Of a DNA stretch of 64,000 nt, positions 46,844 through 56,132 are shown piece by piece (the stretch's first letter is position 1; each line of letters begins with the position of its first letter). The stretch covers positions 2,573,001 through 2,637,000 of the forward strand of contig NZ_UGOD01000001.1 in NCBI RefSeq assembly GCF_900461525.1, written 5' to 3'. Below the pieces are notes generated by a model, which was not told the origin of the DNA, searched no databases, and was given only the letters and a program-made list of their open reading frames with translations. The stretch is from Legionella busanensis. Its GTDB lineage: Bacteria; Pseudomonadota; Gammaproteobacteria; Legionellales; Legionellaceae. Both the position numbers and the translations under genes were made by a program.

Positions 46844-48778
46844 ATGAGCATTGTTTGGCGGCCTAAATATCCTGAGAAATCACAAATGTGGCAATTTATG
46901 CAATTTGTTGCCCAAAAAGAACAAACTTCTTTTACTGATTATCAAGCGCTTTATCAATGGTCTATTGATAATAGTGCTCGCTTTTGGGAACTCTTATGTA
47001 ACTTTTTTGCGATTGATTTTAACACCAAGCCACACAAAATTTTAAATCACCAAGGTCATATGCTTGATGCTACTTGGTTTGATGGAGCAACATTTAATTT
47101 TGCCGAAAAATTACTAAAAAGACGTGATGCTCATCCAGCAATTATCAGTATTAAAGAAAACGGTGAACGTCATGTATTAACTTATGAAGAGCTTTATCAA
47201 CAAGTCGCGATGTGTGCAGAAGGTTTAAAACAAGCAGGTATTAAAGTAGGCGATCGTGTTGCAGCCTTGATGCCAAATATTGCTCAAACAATCATTGCTA
47301 TGCTAGCTACAACCTCACTTGGTGCAATTTGGTCTTCTTGTTCACCTGACTTTGGTGCGCAAGCCGCCATTGATCGCTTTAGTCAAATTGAACCTACGCT
47401 ATTATTTACTTGTAATGGTCACCAATACGGAGGTAAAGAACATCTTGATTTTGAAAAAATTAAAGAAATAGGTGCAGCTATACCTTCTATACAAACAATC
47501 GTTATTTGTCCAAACTTAAATCTAAATACGGACTTTGATATTCCCAACGCATGTTTGTGGGAAGCATTTGTTAAACCGGCAAAAGATTGTGATTTTCACT
47601 ATCTACCTTTTGCTCATCCTCTTTATATTTTATTTTCTTCAGGCACAACTGGAAAACCAAAATGTATTGTTCATGGTGCAGGTGGCACTCTCTTACAGCA
47701 TATCAAGGAACTAGGTTTACATACTGATCTTACAGAACACGACAATTTATTTTTTTATACTACCTGTGGTTGGATGATGTGGAATTGGATGGTTTCTGTT
47801 TTAGCATTAGGAGCGACTTTAACACTTTATGATGGCTCGCCTACCTACCCCGATGCTTATCGACTTTTTCAATTAATTGAAAAAGAAAAAGTGACTGTTT
47901 TTGGTACCAGCGCTAAATTTATTTTAGCTGTTGATAAAGCCTCAGCAAAACCTAATAGCCAGTATGAGCTAAAATCTCTACGTGCGATTCTTTCAACAGG
48001 TTCGCCATTATTACCTAAAAATTACGATTTTGTTTATCAAGATATAAAACCTAATGTGCAATTAAGCTCAATTTCCGGTGGAACAGATATTGTCTCATGC
48101 TTTGCACTTGGCAATCCCATTCTCCCTATTTATAAAGGTGAATTACAATGTTTTGGTTTAGGTATGGCGGTTAATGTTTTTGATGAACAAGGTAACCCTA
48201 TTTGCGAAAAGCAAGGTGAATTAGTTTGTACTAAACCTTTCCCATCTATGCCAATTTACTTTTGGAACGATAAAGATAAAAAAGCTTATCATCATGCTTA
48301 TTTTGAACGTTATGAAAATGTTTGGGCACACGGTGATTTTGCAGAGATTACTAAACATAATGGCTTAATTATCTATGGCCGTTCTGATGCTATTTTAAAT
48401 CCTGGCGGCGTTAGAATAGGTACTGCAGAAATTTATCGGCAAGTTGAGAAAATTTCCCAAGTTGTTGATAGTATTGTTATTGGCCAAAATTGGCAAGATG
48501 ATATTCGAATTATTCTCTTTATCAAACTACAAGAAGGCTTAAAGTTGGATAAAGATTTAGAGGATTTAATTAGACTAACAATAAGAAAAAATGCTTCTCC
48601 CCGCCATGTACCAGCAAAAATATTACAAGTGCCAGATATTCCTCGCACCATGAGCGGAAAAATTGTGGAAGTTGCTGTACGGCAAGTTATTCATGGTCAA
48701 GAGATTAATAATGTTCAATCTCTAGCAAATCCCGAAGCACTTAATTATTTTAAAAATAGGCCTGAGTTACAAGAATGA
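46844..48778 (+). CDS. aacS: Acetoacetyl-CoA synthetase
   Basis: A 644-residue ANL-family ligase (acetoacetate--CoA ligase). The ATP-binding motif is SSGTTGKPKCIVHGAGG from residue 265; the N-terminal region IVWRPKYPEKSQMWQFM and GGTDIVSCFALGNPILPIYKG match AacS rather than acetyl-CoA synthetase. It activates acetoacetate released by HMG-CoA lyase. The 133-bp leader has an imperfect stem (AATCACCTAC..GTAG..GTGATT, 46763-46798). Confidence 0.93.
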   Translation: MSIVWRPKYPEKSQMWQFMQFVAQKEQTSFTDYQALYQWSIDNSARFWELLCNFFAIDFNTKPHKILNHQGHMLDATWFDGATFNFAEKLLKRRDAHPAIISIKENGERHVLTYEELYQQVAMCAEGLKQAGIKVGDRVAALMPNIAQTIIAMLATTSLGAIWSSCSPDFGAQAAIDRFSQIEPTLLFTCNGHQYGGKEHLDFEKIKEIGAAIPSIQTIVICPNLNLNTDFDIPNACLWEAFVKPAKDCDFHYLPFAHPLYILFSSGTTGKPKCIVHGAGGTLLQHIKELGLHTDLTEHDNLFFYTTCGWMMWNWMVSVLALGATLTLYDGSPTYPDAYRLFQLIEKEKVTVFGTSAKFILAVDKASAKPNSQYELKSLRAILSTGSPLLPKNYDFVYQDIKPNVQLSSISGGTDIVSCFALGNPILPIYKGELQCFGLGMAVNVFDEQGNPICEKQGELVCTKPFPSMPIYFWNDKDKKAYHHAYFERYENVWAHGDFAEITKHNGLIIYGRSDAILNPGGVRIGTAEIYRQVEKISQVVDSIVIGQNWQDDIRIILFIKLQEGLKLDKDLEDLIRLTIRKNASPRHVPAKILQVPDIPRTMSGKIVEVAVRQVIHGQEINNVQSLANPEALNYFKNRPELQE

Positions 48779-48830
48779 TTTTTAAAACCAAAGACAGTTT
48801 AGAATTATAATTTAAATGCATCTGATTAAG

Positions 48831-48869
48831 ATTGCTGGATACCGCGAACAAGTCGCGGTATCCAGCAAT
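48831..48869. terminator. Perfect 17-bp inverted repeat between convergent genes (family B)
   Basis: ATTGCTGGATACCGCGA, loop ACAAG, and its exact complement. It lies between the aacS and VirK-family stops, which converge, so a bidirectional terminator is likely. The core CCGCGAACAAGTCGCGG is the family B motif. Confidence 0.7.
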
Positions 48870-48882
48870 GAAACCTGGGTTG

Positions 48883-49311
48883 TTAAGCACTAGGATTATC
48901 AAATACTGTTAAACCTTGTCCTAGTTCACATTGCAAACTATATTCCATGATAGCGCTATAATCTGCGGCTTTCATAATTGTGATTTTAATATTAGCTTTA
49001 CCGTCTGCAGAAATATCATATTTAGCATTCGTAAAAGTGGGCAAGCCAACAGCACCAGGTTGGTTTAAAGAAAAATGTTGAAAAGCTGCAGTAATACGTT
49101 GCTTATTAATAACCATGAACGCATTAGGTTTAACGGAAGTAATAATATCTTGAGCTGGTAAATTAGATTGGCATTCATTAAGATTTAAGACATAAGTTAA
49201 ATCCTTACCGCCATTCACAGCCTTACTTACTTGATCAAAACTTTTTAGTTCAGCTGCATGACTAGTTGCCAATACTAAACCCATTGTAGTAGCAAGTACA
49301 AATTTCTTCAT
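48883..49311 (-). CDS. VirK-family exported protein
   Basis: 142 residues with a signal peptide (MKKFVLATTMGLVLATSHAA). The body (LKSFDQVSKAVNGGKDLTYVLNL..C) has the pattern of the VirK family, small periplasmic proteins associated with virulence in some pathogens; biochemical role unknown. Two ATGs are possible: 49311 has AAGGAG at an 8-nt spacing, the one at 49317 is too close, so I take 49311. Confidence 0.85.
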   Translation of the reverse strand: MKKFVLATTMGLVLATSHAAELKSFDQVSKAVNGGKDLTYVLNLNECQSNLPAQDIITSVKPNAFMVINKQRITAAFQHFSLNQPGAVGLPTFTNAKYDISADGKANIKITIMKAADYSAIMEYSLQCELGQGLTVFDNPSA

Positions 49312-49695
49312 TTCCATATCTCCTTACGAAAAGAAATGAGCCTGCCAAAATAAAATAGTTTTGTCAATGAATTAACAAGTATTTTACAAATTATCAATAA
49401 GTTACAAATCAAATATAAAATTCATTTACTACATTAACCTTTAAACAAAAAGAGAAAAAACAATGCTTATCAACGTGCATACTAAGAAATATTATTCGCA
49501 TTGGTTTTTTTTAATGCATAATTATTGTATGATATAAAATGCGCTGATTTGAATACATAGCTTGCGGGCGCTCAAGATTACTGTTCTTGTAAATACGGCT
49601 AAAGCAGGTTTTTCCTTCCTTAGCTTCCGCGCTATTATTCACCTATTAATTTAGAACTCTATTAGTTAGACTAATGACCGATTAGGTATATTAAA
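49312..49695. other. Non-coding gap between the divergent virK-family and metN genes
   Basis: AT-rich, no gene. It must hold both promoters. I looked for a SAM-sensing riboswitch ahead of metN and saw none that I could support. A run TTGTATGATATAAAAT near 49525 could be a promoter -10 region. Confidence 0.4.
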
Positions 49696-50721
49696 ATGAT
49701 TGAACTAAGTGATTTAAATAAATCCTTTAACCATGTTATTGCCTTAAAAGATATCAATTTATTTATTCAAGAGGGCGAAATTTTTGGTATTATCGGTAAA
49801 AGTGGAGCTGGAAAATCTACTTTATTACGTACAATTAATTTATTAGAAAAGCCAGATTCAGGTGAAGTAACTGTAAATAATCAAGTCATTTCTAATTTAA
49901 ATCAAAAAGAATTGCGCCTTGCTCGCCATAAAATGGCCATGATTTTTCAACAATTTAATTTATTAAATTCAAAAACTGTTTATGAAAATATTGCCCTACC
50001 AATGCGTATTCAAGGTTACGACGAAGATACCATTAAAGAAAAGATAGAAGAGCTCTTACCTTTAGTTGAATTGCATGAAAAAAAGGATGCCTATCCTGCT
50101 CAGCTCAGTGGCGGTCAAAAACAGCGAGTAGCAATAGCACGCGCACTTAGTTTCTCACCCGCTATTTTATTATGCGATGAAGCAACCTCAGCACTTGATC
50201 CGAAAACAACTGAATCAATCCTACAATTATTAAAAAAAATTAATCAATTGTATGGTATTACTATCGTTCTAATTACTCATGAAATGGAAGTAGTAAAGCA
50301 GATTTGTCATCGTTTAGCAGTCATGGAACGTGGTGAAATTATTGAAGTGGTTGGGCTAAGTAATATTTTTAATGAAGTTGACAGTCAAGCTCGAGACATG
50401 CTTTATGCTCAACTAAGTCCAAAGTTGCCCGCCTCACTTATAGATCATTTACTCACTGAGCCAACTGACAAACCTATATTGCGTTTATTTTTTCAAGGTG
50501 AAACAGCAACGGTTCCCTTTATTAGCCAAACAAGTCGAGATCTAAATATCGATATTAATATCCTACTTGCTAATATAGACCGTATTGATACTATCACGTG
50601 TGGCGTTCTAGTTGTTGAGTTAAATGCAAATATGTCTTTATTAAATAATTTTATTGAACGCTGTAAACAGGCGAATTTAACTGTGGAGATTTTAGGGTAT
50701 GTCGCTGACGTTATTTTATGA
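49696..50721 (+). CDS. metN: Methionine ABC transporter, ATP-binding protein
   Basis: 341 residues. Walker [10 protein letters not shown], signature LSGGQKQR and DEATSALDP belong to the NBD (1-240). Residues about 265-341 form the NIL regulatory domain found in MetN, which senses methionine. It powers uptake of methionine by MetI and MetQ encoded next. Confidence 0.95.
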   Translation: MIELSDLNKSFNHVIALKDINLFIQEGEIFGIIGKSGAGKSTLLRTINLLEKPDSGEVTVNNQVISNLNQKELRLARHKMAMIFQQFNLLNSKTVYENIALPMRIQGYDEDTIKEKIEELLPLVELHEKKDAYPAQLSGGQKQRVAIARALSFSPAILLCDEATSALDPKTTESILQLLKKINQLYGITIVLITHEMEVVKQICHRLAVMERGEIIEVVGLSNIFNEVDSQARDMLYAQLSPKLPASLIDHLLTEPTDKPILRLFFQGETATVPFISQTSRDLNIDINILLANIDRIDTITCGVLVVELNANMSLLNNFIERCKQANLTVEILGYVADVIL

Positions 50722-51346
50722 TTTAATCTTTGCCAGCGGGCAAACACTTTATATGGTCTTCTTAAGTACCTTATTTGCTACCATTTTAGGATTACCTTTA
50801 GGTACGTTGCTCTTTAGTAGCCATAAAATCAAACCACATCCTCTATTAAATCGCTTTATTTCAGGGTTTATAAATTTTAGTCGTTCAATACCCTTTATTA
50901 TTTTATTAGTTGCTTTAATTCCTATAACGCGTGTTTTAGTAGGAACTTCCATTGGTATTAATGCAGCTATTGTTCCTTTAACACTAGGTGCAACACCTTT
51001 TTTTGCTCGTTTAGTTGACAATGTTTATCATAATTTACCTCCTGGTTTAATTGAGACAGGTTTCTCAATGGGAGCGAATACTTGGCAGATGATTCGTTTT
51101 ATCTTGCTACCAGAAGCCTTACCAGCACTTATACAATCAGTTACAGTTACAGCGATTACGTTAGTTAATTACTCTGCTATGGCAGGAACTGTCGGCGGCG
51201 GTGGTTTAGGTGATTTAGCAATTCGCTATGGGTATCAGCGATTTAATGTATTTATTATGATTGCTACCGTACTCATATTAGTTCTCATCGTGCAATTAAT
51301 CCAAGTCGGCGGTGATCGCCTTGCTAAACGATACTTACATACATAA
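50699..51346 (+). CDS. metI: Methionine ABC transporter, permease
   Basis: 215 residues with about five membrane helices and the coupling EAA loop [20 protein letters not shown]. The start overlaps the metN end by 23 bp, so translation is coupled. It forms the inner membrane channel for methionine import. Confidence 0.94.
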   Translation: MSLTLFYDLIFASGQTLYMVFLSTLFATILGLPLGTLLFSSHKIKPHPLLNRFISGFINFSRSIPFIILLVALIPITRVLVGTSIGINAAIVPLTLGATPFFARLVDNVYHNLPPGLIETGFSMGANTWQMIRFILLPEALPALIQSVTVTAITLVNYSAMAGTVGGGGLGDLAIRYGYQRFNVFIMIATVLILVLIVQLIQVGGDRLAKRYLHT

Positions 51347-51380
51347 TTTATTTAAACGTTTTATATAAGAGGAGAATTTC

Positions 51381-52157
51381 GTGCGTATTGTTGCTTTATT
51401 ATTGCTTATAGTTAGCCTGGTTGCTTGTAACAAGCCATCTCCTAATACTTTGGTTATTGGTACCATTGCAGGGCCTGAAACTGATTTAGTGGAAGCCGCT
51501 CGTGATGTTGCTTTAAAAAATTATGGCTTAACTATTAAGATAGTTGAATTTAATGATTACAATTTACCTAATGAAGCCTTACAAGATGGCAGTTTAGATG
51601 CTAATGTATATCAACACCTGCCTTATCTACAAGCAGCTATGAAAGCGCATGGTTATAAATTTGAAGTCATCGGTAAGACTTTCATTTATCCAACAGGTAT
51701 TTATTCTAAGAAGTACAAATCTCTTAATGATCTACCAAATAAAGCCATTATTGCTATTCCTAATGATCCTAGCAATGAAGCCCGCGCCCTTTTACTTCTA
51801 CAAAATGCAAAATTAATTACATTAAAGAAAACAACAACAGCCTCTTTAGATGACATAGCAACCAATCCTAAACAGTTACAAATTAAAGAGTTGGATGCCG
51901 CTCAACTACCACGTGTGCTATCAGATGTAGATGCTGCTGTAATTAATACAACTTTTGCAATTCCTGCTGGTTTAAGTCCTCTGCGCGATGCTTTATTTAC
52001 TGAAAATAAAGAGTCACCTTATGCTAATTTAATTGTTATTCGAAGCGATAGTAAGAAGAGAGCACAATTAGAGGAATTTGTAAAAGCACTAAATTCACCG
52101 GAAGTTCAGGAGAAAGCAAAAACCCTATTTGGGGATGCAGCTATTCCGGCTTGGTAA
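51381..52157 (+). CDS. metQ: Methionine ABC transporter, substrate-binding lipoprotein
   Basis: 258 residues of the NlpA/MetQ family. GTG start with GGAG 7 nt upstream. Lipobox LVAC gives lipidated Cys16. The mature protein (IGTIAGPETDLVEAARDVA, then YQHLPYLQAAMKAHG) matches MetQ. Last gene of metNIQ. Confidence 0.94.
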   Translation: MRIVALLLLIVSLVACNKPSPNTLVIGTIAGPETDLVEAARDVALKNYGLTIKIVEFNDYNLPNEALQDGSLDANVYQHLPYLQAAMKAHGYKFEVIGKTFIYPTGIYSKKYKSLNDLPNKAIIAIPNDPSNEARALLLLQNAKLITLKKTTTASLDDIATNPKQLQIKELDAAQLPRVLSDVDAAVINTTFAIPAGLSPLRDALFTENKESPYANLIVIRSDSKKRAQLEEFVKALNSPEVQEKAKTLFGDAAIPAW

Positions 52158-52284
52158 GTTAAGTTCCTACACGAAGCTAAATATTTAATGAGGTTATTAT
52201 AATTTCTATTATTCTTGTTTCTATCTCTGTCTTTTCTGCATGTGCGGAAGGCATTGTTGCGTAGATGAATTTACAAAAAGAATA

Positions 52285-52389
52285 GGTAGCCTGGGTGTAG
52301 GCCCAAAGGGCCGAAACCCGGGTTTCACTTCGTGTCACCCAGGCTACTACTGCAAGATGAATTCCCGCTTACGCGGGAGTAACAAGGAA
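52285..52389. repeat. Family A palindromic unit followed by a family C palindrome
   Basis: GTAGCCTGGGTG (52286) pairs exactly with CACCCAGGCTAC (52336-52347) around GAAACCCGGGTTTC. A family C palindrome TTCCCGCTTACGCGGGAG follows at 52372. It lies in the 303-bp gap between convergent metQ and the small PA3496-like gene, where it may serve as a terminator; no other feature is seen in the gap. Confidence 0.8.
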
Positions 52390-52460
52390 GAATTCTGAGT
52401 AGAGATTTATCTTCTTTAATGAATGATTTCTAAAGACAATTTGCTTTAACTAGACTTAAA

Positions 52461-52631
52461 TCAAAGCATATCAAATTCACTTAACTCTTCCCTTAATCGC
52501 TTTTCCTCAAATAAGTCCTCAATACGACGACGACGCTCTAATTTTTTACTTAAACTAACTTCCGTATTATCTTGAACCTCATTTAGTTCATCAACCCCTG
52601 TTTCAAAATCATTAAAACGTCGATTATTCAT
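52461..52631 (-). CDS. PA3496-family small protein
   Basis: 56 residues from ATG 52631, which has GGAGAGG just upstream; the longer frame adds a hydrophobic leader with no ribosome site. It is highly charged, with the motif KKLERRRRIEDLFEEKRLREEL, as in short gamma-proteobacterial proteins of the PA3496 group linked to envelope integrity. That assignment is from pattern memory. Transcribed alone. Confidence 0.75.
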   Translation of the reverse strand: MNNRRFNDFETGVDELNEVQDNTEVSLSKKLERRRRIEDLFEEKRLREELSEFDML

Positions 52632-52858
52632 CGCACCTCTCCTTTGCTGGGTTAATTTGATTCCATGCGTTGGGTTGGGCCCAATACCAAAAAATAACAG
52701 AATTTTAAAGCAAATTACAGCTTTATTTATTAAATGCAATATAGGTAAATTAAATTTAAGGTAAAAATTAGATTATTAATTGATGAGATTAAAAGAGTAG
52801 TAAAGTTAGACCCTATCTGGCACCTGCCTAAAAAGTAAAACAAATATAGTTATTGCTA

Positions 52859-54157
52859 TTATCGACGTTGCTGCTTAGTTGGCCTATTTTCTTCCTGGTT
52901 GTCTGGCCCCGTTTTTTCTTTTTTAGTTTCTCCTAACTCTCTTTTCATATCTCTTTGCTTCTCTGCAGGATTAAGGGAGTGATCCACCTTCTTATTATCG
53001 GCTGCTTTTTGCTCGATTAATTGTCTTCGACTAGGACATTTTTCAAATAGCTTATCTACCTCAACCAGCTTTCCATTTACTTTAATAGCAACATTTTTTC
53101 CTTTCGCTGTATTAGGATTAAAACCTGCTAACAAGGCGCCTTCATATGCTTTTCGACCTAACTCCATAGCATCTTCTTCCTTATCATGTGTAACACTTAA
53201 AGTAATTTTGTCTGCACCGGATGCTCTTACCATGATAGCGATACTAGTTAAGTCGACAAGAGCCTTGTTTCTAAAATAAAGAAGACCTATTTTGGGGAAG
53301 TTCATAGAAAACTCATTTTCCCCATTAAGTGTTACATCGCGGCCTGTAGCAGTTTGCAGATGTGCAATATCCTTAAAATTAATACCCTTAAATTTAGTTA
53401 AACCAGTTTTACCATCAATACTTACCTGTCCCTCATGACCTGGTTTATAATTTTTCTTAGCCAACTCATCTATATCAGCTCGCATTTTATTAGCATCGGC
53501 GCTATGGTAAAAAAGAGCTAAAGCACCAATGCGGGCTTGTTCAAGAGCCAATTCATTCATCAACCTTTGAACCTGTTTGTCTAAAGCATTATCAACTGCA
53601 GCCAACTCCTTTTCTTGCGCTTCTTTAAGCTCAGTTTGCATTTTACTTTTAAGCTGATCAATTTGAGCCGGATCAACGCCCAATTTACTTGCTAAAGTAT
53701 TGATAAAACCACTATTATTTAATAAACCATTAAGGTTGTCTTTTTCTTGTTTGTGCTGCTTTCCAATTTCTTGTCCCAGGGTAGTGCGAAAAGCTTGAAT
53801 TTTACTAGCAACTTCCATTAGAGCATGGGGTTTACTATTAAACTCAGCAACCTGTTTTTCAAAATCTGTTAAGGCATTATTGGTGGTATCAGTTAATTTT
53901 AATGCATTTTCTATCTGTTGCCTCAATAGTTGAGCATCAGAGTCAGAAGCAAGTAATTTTTCACTCATTGGCTTGTCATCTAAGCCTTTAAAGCTATGAG
54001 CACCTGTTAATCGCTCTTTTCTGTAATTAGCTACTAAATCTGCACTTTGTACCGAGCTATCTATATCCTTAATACTGCCACTATATTTACGTTGGTAGCT
54101 AGCTTTTAATTCCGGGTCAGTAATGGCTTTTAACCCTTTTTCTAATTTAGGCTGCAT
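52859..54157 (-). CDS. Effector-like protein of unknown function
   Basis: 432 residues without signal peptide or membrane helix. Residues 75-215 are helical and coiled-coil-like (IDQLKSKMQTELKEAQEKEL). Residues about 245-375 form a compact domain including KITLSVTHDKEEDAMELGRK and GFNPNTAKGKNVAIKVNGK, faintly like polyvalent modules in other Legionella proteins. The tail is charged and Glu/Lys-rich (KRELGETKKEK to the end), as seen in many Dot/Icm substrates. Effector status is inference. Confidence 0.75.
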   Translation of the reverse strand: MQPKLEKGLKAITDPELKASYQRKYSGSIKDIDSSVQSADLVANYRKERLTGAHSFKGLDDKPMSEKLLASDSDAQLLRQQIENALKLTDTTNNALTDFEKQVAEFNSKPHALMEVASKIQAFRTTLGQEIGKQHKQEKDNLNGLLNNSGFINTLASKLGVDPAQIDQLKSKMQTELKEAQEKELAAVDNALDKQVQRLMNELALEQARIGALALFYHSADANKMRADIDELAKKNYKPGHEGQVSIDGKTGLTKFKGINFKDIAHLQTATGRDVTLNGENEFSMNFPKIGLLYFRNKALVDLTSIAIMVRASGADKITLSVTHDKEEDAMELGRKAYEGALLAGFNPNTAKGKNVAIKVNGKLVEVDKLFEKCPSRRQLIEQKAADNKKVDHSLNPAEKQRDMKRELGETKKEKTGPDNQEENRPTKQQRR

Positions 54158-54228
54158 AATTTACTTACCACATTTGTGCAATTAATAAAAATAAGTATAA
54201 CATCTTATTATTAAATAAGAATTAATAA

Positions 54229-54672
54229 TTAAGCAATTTGATTATTTTTTTTCGATAATTTGTCGATTTGTTTAGCCATGGCGCGGATTCGTTGACATAA
54301 TGCATCAATAATACTTATGGTTAAATTTAAATCCATATATTCAAATAGATGATAGCGCTTCAGCTTTAATAATACGCAATTTTCCGCGGCTGTCACTGAT
54401 TCCGTACGTGGTTGAGGTGATAAAACAGCTAGCTCACCAAAAATTTCTTTATCTCCGAGTGTTGTCAGTACCCTATGATCGTTTTGGACATTCACTCTAC
54501 CAGAAACAATAATATAAAGCACATCCCCTAACTCACCTTTTTTAACAATAGTTGTACCTGCTCTCGCATATTCTTCAGTGACACGGCCAGCTATCTCAAT
54601 TAAAAGTTCATCGCTTAAATTTTTAAAAATATCTACTTTACGAAGTAGAGTCATCTTTTCTAATAAAATCAT
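54229..54672 (-). CDS. Cyclic nucleotide-binding domain protein
   Basis: A 147-residue single CNB domain: KKGELGDVLYIIVSGRVNV, then the phosphate-binding cassette FGELAVLSPQPRTESVTA with the expected Glu and Arg, then a C-terminal helix. No effector domain is attached, so it may be a regulatory subunit. Ligand-binding residues look intact. Upstream gene is the effector-like protein, with 71 bp between. Confidence 0.88.
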   Translation of the reverse strand: MILLEKMTLLRKVDIFKNLSDELLIEIAGRVTEEYARAGTTIVKKGELGDVLYIIVSGRVNVQNDHRVLTTLGDKEIFGELAVLSPQPRTESVTAAENCVLLKLKRYHLFEYMDLNLTISIIDALCQRIRAMAKQIDKLSKKNNQIA

Positions 54673-54830
54673 AATTTATGTTCTCCCAGCTTAAGGAAGA
54701 AAAAAACTTTTCTTCTATTTTGAGAAAAACAATAAACAATCTGCTTTAAAAAAAACAATAATAGTTAATTGTAGATTATTTTAAGTAAGACGTCTTTTAT
54801 TGCTAGCTTCTTATTAATTTGTCAAATTTT

Positions 54831-55559
54831 TCAATTTCTTACTATTGAGGGAAGGTAAATATCAAATCGAACAGTATTTTCATTAATACTAGAAGAAGGT
54901 TCTAATAAAGGAGATACCCGTTTAGGCCATTTAACAACGACCTTTTGCAAACATCGTGCTCTAGCTAGGCGCAACAGATCTAGTGCATCTATGTCAGGTT
55001 TAATTAATTGCTGTAAGACTTGTAATTCTTTCTTAACTAACGCGGCTTTTTGACGTGATGGATGCATCGGATCAATATAAATTAAATCTGGATAATTTAA
55101 AGGCTCTAAGTTATTTAAAAAATCTATTGCATCCTGCCTGATTAAATGAAGTTTAAGTGGATTTGGGTCATCTTTTTGCCGTTTTAAAGCATCATTGAGT
55201 AAAATGCCCATAATAGGATTTCGTTCTAACAAAATAACATCAGCGCCAAAGCTTGCTAAAATAGCTGCATCTTTCCCCCATCCTGCTGTTGTATCAATAA
55301 TCCGCATACCTGGTCTAGGCTTACATGCCCGAAATAATCCTTGATTTTTACCCTCTCGGTGCCTTTTTTGCCAGAAATTACGTGCGAAGTTACAAGATAT
55401 TGGTAAAAAAGGCTCAAGATGAAGTACTAATTTTTCAGCAGTAACTATAATTTTTTTGTTCGCTTCATTACTAAGTGGTAAATTTAACTCACTAGCTAAT
55501 AAAATAGCTTCGTTTTTTTGCTCATCACTTTCATATCCTATCGCTAATTCACTAAACAT
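54831..55559 (-). CDS. rsmJ: 16S rRNA (guanine1516-N2) methyltransferase
   Basis: A 242-residue SAM methyltransferase. DTTAGWGKDAAILASFGADV is motif I and DLIYIDPMHPSRQKAALVKK is the RsmJ signature. It methylates G1516 of 16S rRNA. The start overlaps the gmhB end by 8 bp, giving translational coupling. Confidence 0.94.
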   Translation of the reverse strand: MFSELAIGYESDEQKNEAILLASELNLPLSNEANKKIIVTAEKLVLHLEPFLPISCNFARNFWQKRHREGKNQGLFRACKPRPGMRIIDTTAGWGKDAAILASFGADVILLERNPIMGILLNDALKRQKDDPNPLKLHLIRQDAIDFLNNLEPLNYPDLIYIDPMHPSRQKAALVKKELQVLQQLIKPDIDALDLLRLARARCLQKVVVKWPKRVSPLLEPSSSINENTVRFDIYLPSIVRN

Positions 55560-56109
55560 GACAGGCTTTTGCCATTATCGAATCTACCCACTCAGTGAGT
55601 GAGTTAAATACTGGAACATCCACATAATTTAATAAGGCTACTTTATCAGTCATTGAAGATAAAATCATAATTGGTTGCGCACCGACTGCTCGGGCTGCTT
55701 GAATATCTGATATTCTATCACCTACAAAAGGAATATTTTTTAAATCCGCACAACCTAATTTTTTTGCTAGTGCATACAACATACCTGGCATAGGTTTACG
55801 ACATTCGCATCCTGATTCAGGTAAATGTGGGCAATATTCAACTGCTGAAATTTTTCCACCTGCTCGTTCAATTGTTGCAAGCATTTTGGTATGAATTTTG
55901 ACTAAATCATTTTCAGTATAAAGTCCACGCGCAATGCCTGATTGATTAGTAGCGATACCAATTCTATAACCAGCAGCGGTTAACCGAGCAACCGCTACAA
56001 TATTTTCTGTTATGGGAATAAATTCATCAGGTGATTTGATATATTGTAATGAATCATAGTTGATGATGCCATCGCGATCTAATAACACAATTTTATTGCT
56101 TACCGACAT
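55552..56109 (-). CDS. gmhB: D-glycero-beta-D-manno-heptose-1,7-bisphosphate 7-phosphatase
   Basis: A 185-residue HAD phosphatase. Nucleophile Asp11 and Asp13 in DRDGIIN; zinc loop CPHLPESGCECRKPMPGM; and FVGDRISDI. It removes a phosphate in the ADP-heptose pathway for LPS inner core. It follows glyS after 23 bp, so glyQ-glyS-gmhB-rsmJ is a likely operon. Confidence 0.93.
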   Translation of the reverse strand: MSVSNKIVLLDRDGIINYDSLQYIKSPDEFIPITENIVAVARLTAAGYRIGIATNQSGIARGLYTENDLVKIHTKMLATIERAGGKISAVEYCPHLPESGCECRKPMPGMLYALAKKLGCADLKNIPFVGDRISDIQAARAVGAQPIMILSSMTDKVALLNYVDVPVFNSLTEWVDSIMAKACHV

Positions 56110-56132
56110 CTTAACCTTCTTTCTAAGTATTC

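Noticed and set aside
49312-49695. SAM riboswitch ahead of metNIQ
   Set aside because: I could not find a supported SAM-I, SAM-II or SAM/SAH core in the sequence.
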